A DNA stretch of 13,034 nucleotides. Source: Lachnospiraceae bacterium. GTDB lineage: Bacteria; Bacillota; Clostridia; Lachnospirales; Lachnospiraceae. The notes below the pieces were generated by a model. The model made no database searches. It saw only the letters and a list, made by a program, of their open reading frames with translations, and had not been told where the DNA came from. Of this stretch, positions 1 to 7,477 are shown piece after piece. A program made the position numbers and the translations under genes. The DNA lies in NCBI GenBank assembly GCA_900753685.1, contig CAAEAB010000099.1, forward strand, positions 1 through 13,034. Direction: 5' to 3'. The number at the start of each line of letters is the position of its first letter. The stretch's first letter is position 1.

Positions 1-367
1 GGTCATATGTAATATTCATAAACAAACCGCCGATATCTTCTATCCGAACCGGAAGCTTATGTCTCTCCAACAACCACCGGGTATTTTCAACTGAAAGCTG
101 AAATACAAGCTTAAACCGTACCGGAAGCTTATGTCCCTTGATCAACTGAAAAGCAAAGGGCTTCACCTCAGACCAGAAACACAATTCCCGTTCCCCCAGG
201 GCCTCCCATTCCTCTGAATCGAAATAAGGGCGGTTTAAATAACCGCCCAAATGAAATTCTGTAAATGTCTGAATCTCACCGTCCCGCAGATAAAATTTAT
301 CAAACATGGTTCCGTTAAGAATTCCCGCCATGAAATTTTTAATATCCAAAATGGATAAACCAATCAT
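1..367 (-). CDS. DUF5721-like protein, partial (C-terminal end outside window)
   Basis: Reading leftward from an ATG at 367 the frame is open to the window edge (122 codons visible). The protein begins MIGLSILDIKNFMAGILNGT and later has FDSEEWEALGERE, FWSEVKPFAFQLIKG and GGLFMNITYD. This pattern (a short N-terminal 'DIKxFM' helix, a mid 'FWxEVRPFxFxLIKG' stretch, a late 'GLxxNxxYD') is what I recall of the uncharacterised Firmicute family DUF5721; no function is known to me. A GGAG ribosome site lies 9 nt before the start. It follows purB by only 31 nt on the same strand with no visible terminator between, so it is probably the last visible gene of the purCFB operon. An HKLPVR hexapeptide occurs twice, 24 residues apart. 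No signal peptide or membrane segment is seen. Family name is from memory; the gene itself is secure. Confidence 0.75.
   Translation of the reverse strand, partial: MIGLSILDIKNFMAGILNGTMFDKFYLRDGEIQTFTEFHLGGYLNRPYFDSEEWEALGERELCFWSEVKPFAFQLIKGHKLPVRFKLVFQLSVENTRWLLERHKLPVRIEDIGGLFMNITYD
44..135. repeat. Pair of 20-bp direct repeats inside the DUF5721-like gene
   Basis: Positions 44-63 and 116-135 agree at 19 of 20 bases (core ACCGGAAGCTTATGTC is identical), offset exactly 72 bp, so in frame. Each copy encodes HKLPVR on the minus strand, followed by F in one copy and I in the other. The sequence between the copies shows no further repetition, so this is an internal short duplication or a convergent motif and not a tandem array. 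Confidence 0.85.
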
Positions 368-398
368 GCGCTATCACTCCATCATACACGACTGTGCA

Positions 399-1829
399 TT
401 ATACATTAATTTCCGCTGTCATGCCGAGAACTTCCTTATTCTCGTCAAGAATCGGCTGAATCACTTCATCCAAAAACTCTGTCACCTGCTCCGGCGCACG
501 TCCGACAAAGTTTCTTGGATTCATAATGGACTGCAGTTCTTCCATCGTTGTTCCGAAAGCCGGATCTGCCGCAATACGCTCCAGCAAATCGTTTGGCTTT
601 CCTTCCACTTTGACCATACGTCCGGCCTCCATGGAATGGGTACGAATCCGTTCATGGAGCTCCTGACGGTCGCCGCCCCGCTTCACCGCATCCATCATGA
701 TATTCTCCGTCGCCATAAACGGCAATTCGCTCATCAGGCGCTGTTCAATAACCTTCGGATAAACAACAAGGCCGTCAACCACGTTCATATATAAATCCAG
801 TACGCCGTCAATGGCCAGAAAAGCTTCCGGTACGCTCAGTCGTTTATTGGCCGAGTCATCCAGTGTTCTCTCAAACCACTGGGTCGCTGCAGTAATGGCT
901 GGATTCAGCACATCGATCATCACATATCTGGAAAGGGATGCGATACGTTCACTGCGCATCGGATTCCGTTTATAAGCCATGGCCGAGGATCCGATCTGGC
1001 TCTTCTCGAAAGGCTCTTCAATCTCTTTTAAATGTTGAAGAAGACGGATATCATTGGAAAACTTATGGGCACTCTGCGCAATACTTGCAACCACATTCAA
1101 TACACGGGTATCCAACTTTCTCGAATAGGTCTGACCGGATACCGGATAGCAGGCATCAAAGCCCATTTTCTGCGCAATGCGGCGGTCGGCCTCTTTACAT
1201 TTTTCGTGGTCGCCATCAAATAATTCCAGAAAACTGGCCTGAGTTCCTGTCGTTCCCTTAGAACCCAGCAGCTTTAACTGGGAGATCATATAATCCACAT
1301 CGGATAAATCCATTACCAGATCATTCAACCAAAGACTGGCTCGCTTACCGACCGTTGTCGGCTGAGCCGGCTGAAAATGGGTAAATGCCAGAGTCGGAAG
1401 CTCTTTGTAGGCGTCGGCAAATTTTGCCAATTCATTTATCACATTTAAAAGCTTTTTGCGTACCAGGTACAGCGCTTCCCGCATAATGATCACATCCGTA
1501 TTATCTCCCACATAGCAGGATGTGGCTCCCAGATGGATAATGCCCTTTGCTGTCGGACATTGCTGGCCATAGGCATATACATGGGACATAACATCATGGC
1601 GAACCTCTTTTTCTCTGGCCTTTGCCACGTCGTAATTGATATCATCCTTTGCCGCCTTCAGTTCGGCAATCTGCTCCTCTGTGATTGGCAGACCAAGCTC
1701 TGCTTCGGTTTCTGCCAGCGCAATCCACAATCTTCTCCAAGTTTTAAATTTCATATCCGGAGAAAAAATATACTGCATTTCCTTACTTGCATATCTTTCC
1801 GACAATGGACTCTGGTATCTATCGTTCAT
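399..1829 (-). CDS. purB: Adenylosuccinate lyase PurB (animal-ADSL-like long form)
   Basis: 476 residues. A cytosolic homotetrameric lyase of the fumarase/aspartase superfamily. It releases fumarate from SAICAR (giving AICAR) and from adenylosuccinate (giving AMP). Visible hallmarks are RHDVMSH around residue 78 and TFTHFQPAQPTT around residue 151 in related enzymes (here LAFTHFQPAQPTT), both holding the conserved active-site histidines, and the flexible signature loop GSSAMAYKRNP at 280-290 with the catalytic serine. The loop has Ala where most bacterial PurBs have Pro (SSAMPxKRNP). The length and the N-terminus (YQSPLSERYASKEM, FKTWRRLWIALAE) resemble vertebrate ADSL more than the ~430-residue B. 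subtilis enzyme. The start is fixed by AGGAGG at 1837-1842, 7 nt upstream. The gene follows purF by 16 nt, clearly in the same operon. Confidence 0.97.
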   Translation of the reverse strand: MNDRYQSPLSERYASKEMQYIFSPDMKFKTWRRLWIALAETEAELGLPITEEQIAELKAAKDDINYDVAKAREKEVRHDVMSHVYAYGQQCPTAKGIIHLGATSCYVGDNTDVIIMREALYLVRKKLLNVINELAKFADAYKELPTLAFTHFQPAQPTTVGKRASLWLNDLVMDLSDVDYMISQLKLLGSKGTTGTQASFLELFDGDHEKCKEADRRIAQKMGFDACYPVSGQTYSRKLDTRVLNVVASIAQSAHKFSNDIRLLQHLKEIEEPFEKSQIGSSAMAYKRNPMRSERIASLSRYVMIDVLNPAITAATQWFERTLDDSANKRLSVPEAFLAIDGVLDLYMNVVDGLVVYPKVIEQRLMSELPFMATENIMMDAVKRGGDRQELHERIRTHSMEAGRMVKVEGKPNDLLERIAADPAFGTTMEELQSIMNPRNFVGRAPEQVTEFLDEVIQPILDENKEVLGMTAEINV

Positions 1830-1845
1830 GGTTTATCCTCCTAAA

Positions 1846-3276
1846 TTAAAATTCCATATCGCCGCGGATATCTCTTGTCGGCGGTGCGATTGGATAATCT
1901 CCGTTAAAACAAGCCTGACAGTATTTCAGACCGTCCACCATCTCACCCATCCGGCTCAAATCCAGATAGCCGAGGGAATCTGCCCCCATCATCTCACCAA
2001 TTTCTTCCACCGTGTGGTGATTGGCAATAAGCTGATCCCGATTTGGAATATCTGTTCCAAAATAACATGGATACTTAAAAGGCGGCGAACTGATACGCAC
2101 ATGCACTTCCGTAGCTCCTGCATTTTTCAGCATCTGGACAATATTGCCGCTGGTCGTTCCCCGGACGATCGAATCATCAATCATAATGATCCGTTTTCCC
2201 TTCACTGCATCCTTAAGCACATTCAGCTTGATTTTTACACTCTGTTCCCGCATACTCTGTTTCGGTTTAATGAAGGTACGGCCCACATAATTATTTTTCA
2301 CAAAAGCCCGGCCATAAGGGATACCCGATTCCAGGGCGTAACCCATAGCCGCATCATTCCCCGATTCCGGCACACCGACAACCAGGTCGGCCTCCACCGG
2401 ATGGGTCTGGGCAAGGATCCTTCCTGCCATAATTCTTGAATTAAAAACGCTCACTCCGTCAATCACGCTGTCCGGACGGGCAAAGTAAATATATTCAAAA
2501 ATACACCGGCCGCACTTTTCGGCCGAATGACAATACTGGCGATTTGATGTCAGTCCCTCTTCGTTAATCGTTATAATCTCTCCCGGCTCCACATCCCGGA
2601 TGAACTCGGCGCCGACCGTATCGAGGGCGCAGGTCTCTGAGGCAACCACCCAGGTGTCATCCCTTTTCCCAATGCAGAGTGGTTTGAACCCATACGGATC
2701 CCTGGCTGCAATCAGCTTTCTCGGACTCATCACAAGCAGAGAATAGGCTCCCTTAATGTAAGGCATAGCTCTCGATACCGCTTCCTCGACCGACGGACAG
2801 TGCACCCGCTCTTTCGCTACGAGGTAAGCAATAACCTCCGAGTCTATCGTTGTCTGGAAAATAGCGCCGTTTTTCTCAAGCTCTTCTCTTAAATCGACTG
2901 CATTGACCAAATTGCCGTTATGGGCAATGGCCAGCTGACCTTTAACATACTTTGTTACTAAGGGCTGGGCGTTGGCGCGGACACTGCTTCCGGCCGTCGA
3001 ATAACGCACATGACCGATCGCGATATCCCCATGGACTTTATCCAGATTTTCCGGTGTAAAAACCTCATTGACCAATCCCATGTCCTTATAATATCTAATA
3101 TCCCGGTTTTCACTGACAGCAATACCGCAGCTTTCCTGACCCCGATGCTGCAACGAAAAAAGTCCGTAGTACACCCAGGAAGCGATATCCTCACCTTTTG
3201 TATTATAAGCGCCAAAGACACCGCATTCCTCATGGAGCTCTTCTTTAAACTGACAGGAGTCTTTTTGCTTCATCAT
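1846..3276 (-). CDS. purF: Amidophosphoribosyltransferase PurF (Fe-S type)
   Basis: First committed step of de novo purine synthesis: PRPP + glutamine -> 5-phosphoribosylamine. N-terminal class II (Ntn) glutamine amidotransferase domain with EECGVFG, the nucleophile Cys being residue 18 after a propeptide that must be removed; then RGQESCGI, GHVRYST and AHNGNLVN. The C-terminal phosphoribosyltransferase domain has the PRPP loop IDDSIVRGTTSGN (about residues 366-378). Four cysteines in the contexts CIFEYIYFARPD (C258), YPCYFG (C404) and YCQAC (C453, C456) match the [4Fe-4S] ligands of the B. subtilis enzyme, suggesting an oxygen-sensitive form. Start: I chose ATG 3276, one base after the purC stop (TAATATG), with a weak GGGA 7 nt upstream; ATG 3273 is also possible. 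An in-frame ATG at 3309 would add 11 residues and overlap purC by 32 nt but lacks a ribosome site. Confidence 0.96.
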   Translation of the reverse strand: MMKQKDSCQFKEELHEECGVFGAYNTKGEDIASWVYYGLFSLQHRGQESCGIAVSENRDIRYYKDMGLVNEVFTPENLDKVHGDIAIGHVRYSTAGSSVRANAQPLVTKYVKGQLAIAHNGNLVNAVDLREELEKNGAIFQTTIDSEVIAYLVAKERVHCPSVEEAVSRAMPYIKGAYSLLVMSPRKLIAARDPYGFKPLCIGKRDDTWVVASETCALDTVGAEFIRDVEPGEIITINEEGLTSNRQYCHSAEKCGRCIFEYIYFARPDSVIDGVSVFNSRIMAGRILAQTHPVEADLVVGVPESGNDAAMGYALESGIPYGRAFVKNNYVGRTFIKPKQSMREQSVKIKLNVLKDAVKGKRIIMIDDSIVRGTTSGNIVQMLKNAGATEVHVRISSPPFKYPCYFGTDIPNRDQLIANHHTVEEIGEMMGADSLGYLDLSRMGEMVDGLKYCQACFNGDYPIAPPTRDIRGDMEF

Positions 3277-3277
3277 A

Positions 3278-3982
3278 TTATAATCCCAGTCTTCTGTAAA
3301 CTTCTTCATATGCTTCTTCTACCCGTCCCAAATCTCTTCTGAAACGGTCTTTATCCAGTTTTTCGTGGGTTTCGGAATCCCAGAAACGGCATGTATCCGG
3401 TGAAATTTCATCCGCAAGAATAATCTCACCTTTGTAACGACCGAACTCTACTTTAAAATCAATCAAATCAATATTCTTTTCAGCAAAATAAGCGACAAGA
3501 ATTTCATTAATCTTAAACACGAGTTCTGTAATACGGTCAATTTCTTCCCTTGTGGCTGCGCCGATGGCAATCGCATAATAGTCATTGATCATCGGATCGC
3601 CCAGATCATCATTTTTATAGCTGAATTCCAATGTAGGTGCAAGAAGGCGGAAACCTTCTTCGATTCCAAGCTTCTTTGAAAAGCTGCCGGCAGCCACGTT
3701 ACGCACAATAACCTCCAGCGGAACAATTTCTACTGCCTTCACAGCCGTTTCTCTGTCACTCAATTCCTCCACAAGATGGGTTGGAATTCCCTTTTCTTCA
3801 AGCATTTTAAAAATATGGTTGGTCATTCGGTTATTTACCACGCCTTTTCCGACGATGGTTCCCTTCTTTTCGCCGTTAAATGCTGTTGCATCATCCTTGT
3901 AGTCAACGATTAAAACATCTTCCACATCGGTTTTAAAAACTTTTTTAGCCTTGCCTTCATACAACATTTCCAATTTTTTCAT
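3278..3982 (-). CDS. purC: SAICAR synthase PurC
   Basis: 234 residues, the normal length of the single-domain bacterial enzyme. It joins CAIR and aspartate using ATP to form SAICAR, the substrate that PurB, encoded two genes downstream, cleaves. Visible are the N-terminal [10 protein letters not shown] nucleotide-binding strand, signature 1 ([14 protein letters not shown]) and signature 2 ([11 protein letters not shown]), then a C-terminal [12 protein letters not shown]. Start: ATG 3982 has AGAGGTCAGG just upstream; the frame extends to an ATG at 4006, but that one has no ribosome site and the extra MERRGQVQ is not family-like. It is the first gene of the operon, with purF starting one base after its stop, so translation is likely coupled. 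Confidence 0.97.
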   Translation of the reverse strand: MKKLEMLYEGKAKKVFKTDVEDVLIVDYKDDATAFNGEKKGTIVGKGVVNNRMTNHIFKMLEEKGIPTHLVEELSDRETAVKAVEIVPLEVIVRNVAAGSFSKKLGIEEGFRLLAPTLEFSYKNDDLGDPMINDYYAIAIGAATREEIDRITELVFKINEILVAYFAEKNIDLIDFKVEFGRYKGEIILADEISPDTCRFWDSETHEKLDKDRFRRDLGRVEEAYEEVYRRLGL

Positions 3983-4037
3983 TTGAACCTGACCTCTTCT
4001 TTCCATCCATATGTTTTTCCATTGATTAATCGTACTT

Positions 4038-4066
4038 ATTCTATCGCAATCCTTTTCCTAAATCAA
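4038..4066 (-). promoter_or_regulatory. Sigma-A-type promoter of the purC-purF-purB operon
   Basis: Minus strand: -35 TTGATT at 4061-4066, 17-bp spacer, -10 TAGAAT at 4038-4043. Predicted transcription start is near 4031, giving a leader of about 50 nt before purC. The leader is too short for a purine riboswitch and I see no guanine-aptamer core or paired PurR-type CGAA box in it, so the regulation of this operon is not explained by visible sites. Confidence 0.7.
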
Positions 4067-4080
4067 TAGATTCCCCATTA

Positions 4081-4116
4081 AAAATACTTATAATAATTTA
4101 TTATATCACTTATAAG
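4081..4116 (-). terminator. Possible weak AT-rich terminator after the ZIP gene
   Basis: On the minus strand CTTATAA (starting in the stop region of the ZIP gene) can pair with TTATAAG about 16 nt later, directly followed by TATTTTT. The stem is only 7 bp and purely AT except for one pair, so termination would be inefficient and some read-through into purC is plausible. Confidence 0.35.
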
Positions 4117-4877
4117 GAGAGCGCCACATCCAAAATCATCATAATTAAGAACCCGGCCATACTGCCAATGGTTCCCCGATGAGAACGCCCCTCATCATTT
4201 GCTCCAGGAATCAATTCTTCCACAACAACATAAATCATAGCCCCCGCCGCAAAAGACAAAAGCCATGGCATAGCCGGGCGAATAAGCCCTGAAACAAGCA
4301 CGACCAGCATTCCGAATAAAGGTTCCACTGCGGCAGAAAGCACGCCATACAAAAAAGCCCTTTTCGAAGACATCCCCTCCTGACGCAGCGGTAAAGATAC
4401 CGCCGCACCCTCAGGAAAATTCTGAATACCTATACCCAGGGCCAACGCAAAGGCTGCTGCATACAATTCGGTCTGATCCATATGCTGCGCCGCCAGAGCA
4501 AAGGCCAGGCCCACAGCCATTCCCTCGGGAATATTGTGAAGCGTCACTGCAAAAACCAGAAGATTTACCCGGTTTGAATGTCTTGTATATTTCGCAAAAA
4601 AACCATCCACTACCAAAAGAAACAGGCCGCCGAATAAAAACCCCATCGCTGCGGGTATCCATGGCAAAACGCCGGAAGCTGACGCCTGGTCAATCGCCGG
4701 AATGATTAACGACCAAACCGAGGCGGCAATCATAATCCCCGAAGCAAACCCAAGAAAAATTTTTTGAAGCCCATCATTCATTTGTTTTCGAAATAAAAAT
4801 ACGGTAGCTGCGCCAGATACCGTCATCAGAAAGGCAAATCCGGTTCCAAAGGCAGCCCAAATCAAAGATTGTGTCAT
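4110..4877 (-). CDS. ZIP-family divalent metal transporter (GufA/ZupT-like)
   Basis: 255 residues, strongly hydrophobic, about eight membrane segments (roughly residues 5-27, 37-60, 72-92, 104-129, 136-155, 172-197, 204-222, 235-254). It carries the two diagnostic ZIP metal-site motifs: HNIPEG at 114-119 in the fourth helix and QNFPEG at 152-157 in the fifth; the latter has Gln-Asn where some family members have His-Asn. These helices line the metal path in ZIP proteins. A likely substrate is zinc, possibly iron or manganese; sequence alone does not decide. The cytoplasmic loop between helices 3 and 4 is short and poor in histidine, as in the GufA-like branch. Start supported by AAGGTGGGAG just upstream. 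It lies upstream of purC on the same strand with a separate pur promoter between. Confidence 0.9.
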   Translation of the reverse strand: MTQSLIWAAFGTGFAFLMTVSGAATVFLFRKQMNDGLQKIFLGFASGIMIAASVWSLIIPAIDQASASGVLPWIPAAMGFLFGGLFLLVVDGFFAKYTRHSNRVNLLVFAVTLHNIPEGMAVGLAFALAAQHMDQTELYAAAFALALGIGIQNFPEGAAVSLPLRQEGMSSKRAFLYGVLSAAVEPLFGMLVVLVSGLIRPAMPWLLSFAAGAMIYVVVEELIPGANDEGRSHRGTIGSMAGFLIMMILDVALSL

Positions 4878-4897
4878 TGTCTCCCACCTTATATTTC

Positions 4898-4951
4898 AAT
4901 TTTCCATAAACAGTTCATACTCACCTGCTTATACTTATGATATGGAAAATT
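4898..4951. repeat. Long inverted repeat upstream of the ZIP gene
   Basis: Positions 4898-4908 (AATTTTCCATA) are a perfect 11-bp inverted match to 4941-4951 (TATGGAAAATT). Just inside, 4915-4919 (TCATA) pairs with 4936-4940 (TATGA). As RNA this would fold into a stem with an asymmetric internal loop and a ~16-nt apical loop, ending some 20 nt before the ZIP start codon. It is not followed by a T-tract on either strand, so it is not a terminator. It may be a leader structure or an operator. I could not place a convincing promoter here. Confidence 0.6.
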
Positions 4952-4988
4952 TACAGTCCGGTGAAAAAATCCGAACAACAATCTTTCC

Positions 4989-5276
4989 CTAAGGACGTTG
5001 TCCGACAATACCAAGCTGTTTGAATATGGCCCATACGTAAGGTCCTCCAAAAACATTCAATTTTTTAGATCCAGTGATCATTTCCGGATGTTCCTGGATT
5101 TTCTCAAAGGCTCTCTCAAAGGTTGCCCGGGTAATTGATTTTTTCTTACGATCCGTAAACAATTCGCCGCCTTTCACTCGGTAAGTAAAGGGCAGTCCCT
5201 TCACCGTATGAAAGCTCTCTCCCTCAAGGGCCCTAATCTTCTCCCACAAATTTTCAATCGTTACAGTTTCTTCCAT
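4989..5276 (-). CDS. Conserved-looking small protein of unknown function
   Basis: 95 residues, soluble, basic-acidic mixed, no membrane segment, no cysteine cluster. It starts METVTIENLW-like (MEETVTIENLWEKI), continues with GLPFTYRVKGGELF and DRKKKSITRATFERAFEKI, and ends with ITGSKKLNVFGGPYVWAIFKQLGI. The alternation suggests a small alpha/beta or winged-helix-like fold with a basic patch (DRKKKSITR), but I do not recognise a characterised family; a nucleic-acid role would be a guess. The start has only a weak AGGT about 10 nt upstream. It lies just downstream of the strong topA terminator, so it depends on read-through or an unseen promoter. No convincing terminator follows. Composition resembles its neighbours and the frame is clean, so I take it as a real gene. 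Confidence 0.75.
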   Translation of the reverse strand: MEETVTIENLWEKIRALEGESFHTVKGLPFTYRVKGGELFTDRKKKSITRATFERAFEKIQEHPEMITGSKKLNVFGGPYVWAIFKQLGIVGQRP

Positions 5277-5291
5277 ATTAATGTACCTATT

Positions 5292-5340
5292 AAAACAAAA
5301 AAGCCCCCTGCAGAGTTCAACCTAATGACTCTGACAGGAG
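5292..5340 (-). terminator. Rho-independent terminator after topA
   Basis: Minus strand, beginning 10 nt after the topA stop: CTCCTGTCAGAGT pairs with ACTCTGCAGGGG (one bulged T, one G-T pair), an 11-nt loop, then CTTTTTTGTTTT. A long stem with an unbroken T-run makes this the clearest terminator of the window. It ends the comM-dprA-topA unit and partly insulates the 95-residue gene that follows. Confidence 0.9.
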
Positions 5341-5350
5341 ACGTTCCTAT

Positions 5351-7426
5351 CTATGATTCATTTGCTTTTCGGTTTTCCCGATATCCACAGCTCACATCAG
5401 CACATACCAGCTTCTGTCCTTTAATCAGCAAGGCATTGCCGCACTTAGGACAGTTTTTACCGGAAGGCTTTTGCCAGGTCATAAAATCGCACTCCGGATT
5501 ATTTTCGCAGCCATAGTATTTGCGTCCCTTCTGGGTTTTTCGGATAACAATATCCTTACCACACTTCGGACAGCTCACACCGATTTTCTCAAAATAAGTT
5601 TTTGTGTTCCGACATTCCGGGAATCCCGGACAAGCCAGAAATTTACCATGGGGTCCGTATTTAATCACCATATGGCGTCCACACTGGTCACAAACCACAT
5701 CGGATACTTCATCCTCAATTTTCACCTGTTCCAGTTCCTTTTCCGCCACGGATACGGCTTCCTCCAAATCTGGATAAAAGTTTCGTACAACGGTTTTATA
5801 ATTCACACAGCCTTCTTCCACCTTATCCAGTAAAAGCTCCATATTTGCAGTAAAAGAAACATCCACAATACTCGGAAAAGCCTCTTTCATAATCTGATTG
5901 ACCACTTCGCCAAGCTCTGTCACATAAAGATTTTTATTTTCCTTCGCCACATACCGGCGGGCAATAATCGTCGTAATCGTCGGCGCATAGGTACTCGGCC
6001 GTCCGATTCCAAGTTCCTCCAGCATCTTTACCAGAGAAGCCTCGGTAAAATGAGCCGGCGGCTGGGTAAAATGCTGCTTGCTCTCAAAATCCTGAAAAGA
6101 TAATTCACTGTCCTCTGTCAACTTTTTCAAAAGTACATTGGACTCCGCTTTATCTTCCACATGCTTATAAACCGATAAAAAGCCCTCAAATTTAATCTTG
6201 GATGCAATTACCGTAAAAATGTAACCATTACAATTAATCTTCACATTCGTTGTGGCATAAACTGCATTAGTCATCCGGCTTGCAACAAACCGGCTCCAGA
6301 TGAGCTGATACAGCCGAAACTGCTCTCTGGATAAAGACTCCTTCAGCTTTGTCGGTGTCAATTCACAGTTTGAAGGACGAATCGCCTCATGGGCATCCTG
6401 AATCTTCCCCGTATTTTTACTGTTTTTTACCTCACGGATCACATAATCCTCGCCATAAGCTTCACCAATAAATTTTCGTACAGCAACATCTGCTTCTTCT
6501 GAAATACGGGTGGAATCCGTTCTCAAATAAGTAATCAAGCCGACTGTCCCATTGCCTTTGATATCCACACCCTCATACAGCTGCTGAGCAATACGCATCG
6601 TTTTCTGTGTGGAAAAATTAAGCAATTTTGAAGCCTCCTGCTGTAATGTACTCGTTGTAAAAGGAAGGGGCGGTTTTTTTGACCGTTCTCCATTTTTAAT
6701 ATTATAAATCTTATACGGATGACCTTCCAAATCCGCCAGAATGTGATCCAGCTCCTCTTTGGAATGAATTTCCAGTTTTTCCTTTTCTGTACCATAAAAC
6801 TTGGCCGTCAGAGGCTTTTTCTCACCCTTAACATCCAGAAGAACATCCAGGGTCCAATATTCCTCCGAAATAAAGGAATCAATTTCCTGTTCTCTGTCAC
6901 AAATAATCCGCAAAGCCACTGACTGAACACGTCCAGCGCTCAATCCCCGTTTTACCTTAATCCATAACAGGGGACTGATCTTATAGCCCACCATACGGTC
7001 CAACATCCTCCGGGCCTGCTGCGCATCCACCAAATCCATATCAATATTTCTGGCCTGCTTAATCGAATTCTTTACCGCAGTTTTTGTAATCTCGTTAAAG
7101 GTGATTCGATGTATCTGTTTCTGTTCTAATTTTAATGCCTGGGCCAGGTGCCAGGAAATAGCTTCTCCCTCCCGGTCCGGGTCCGTTGCAAGATATACTT
7201 TATCTGCTTTTTTTACTTCCTTACGAAGCATGGCAAGGATATCGCCCTTTCCACGAATCGTTATATATTTGGGTTCAAAATCGTTTTCAATATCAATTCC
7301 CAACTGGCTTTTAGGTAAGTCCCGTACATGACCGTTAGACGCAACCACCCGATAATTTGATCCAAGGAACTTATTAATGGTTTTGGCTTTCGCAGGAGAT
7401 TCCACAATAACCAAATATTTCGCCAT
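5351..7426 (-). CDS. topA: DNA topoisomerase I (type IA) TopA
   Basis: 691 residues, typical of Firmicute TopA. It relaxes negative supercoils by nicking one strand through a 5'-phosphotyrosine link. The N-terminal TOPRIM domain has E9 (VESPAKA) and TDPDREGE at 81-88 (D82, D84, E86 for Mg2+); the catalytic tyrosine is Y300 in GLITYLRTDSTR; QDAHEAIRP at 343-351 and GIGRPSTYAPTI at 473-484 are further family motifs. Three C-terminal zinc ribbons are intact: C579/C582/C599/C605, C619/C622/C640/C646 and C659/C662/C675/C680. GGAGG lies 6 nt before the start. It follows dprA by 51 nt without a terminator, and a strong terminator follows it. Many relatives have codY next; here a small unknown gene takes that place. 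Confidence 0.98.
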   Translation of the reverse strand: MAKYLVIVESPAKAKTINKFLGSNYRVVASNGHVRDLPKSQLGIDIENDFEPKYITIRGKGDILAMLRKEVKKADKVYLATDPDREGEAISWHLAQALKLEQKQIHRITFNEITKTAVKNSIKQARNIDMDLVDAQQARRMLDRMVGYKISPLLWIKVKRGLSAGRVQSVALRIICDREQEIDSFISEEYWTLDVLLDVKGEKKPLTAKFYGTEKEKLEIHSKEELDHILADLEGHPYKIYNIKNGERSKKPPLPFTTSTLQQEASKLLNFSTQKTMRIAQQLYEGVDIKGNGTVGLITYLRTDSTRISEEADVAVRKFIGEAYGEDYVIREVKNSKNTGKIQDAHEAIRPSNCELTPTKLKESLSREQFRLYQLIWSRFVASRMTNAVYATTNVKINCNGYIFTVIASKIKFEGFLSVYKHVEDKAESNVLLKKLTEDSELSFQDFESKQHFTQPPAHFTEASLVKMLEELGIGRPSTYAPTITTIIARRYVAKENKNLYVTELGEVVNQIMKEAFPSIVDVSFTANMELLLDKVEEGCVNYKTVVRNFYPDLEEAVSVAEKELEQVKIEDEVSDVVCDQCGRHMVIKYGPHGKFLACPGFPECRNTKTYFEKIGVSCPKCGKDIVIRKTQKGRKYYGCENNPECDFMTWQKPSGKNCPKCGNALLIKGQKLVCADVSCGYRENRKANES

Positions 7427-7477
7427 AATACGCCTCCACTATCTCATCTCTATTGTCCAAAATCCTGCGTCATGCCT

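Noticed and set aside
306..794. 162-codon plus-strand open frame at the left end
   Set aside because: Opposite the purB 3' end and the DUF5721-like gene; both minus-strand genes have ribosome sites and family motifs, this one has neither.
1636..2439. 267-codon plus-strand open frame antisense to purB/purF
   Set aside because: It lies wholly opposite two certain genes, has no ribosome site, and its translation is low-complexity, His/Ile/Ser-rich shadow sequence with no domain.
3983..4006. Upstream ATG for purC
   Set aside because: No ribosome site before 4006, and the added eight residues are encoded by the ribosome site of the better start at 3982.
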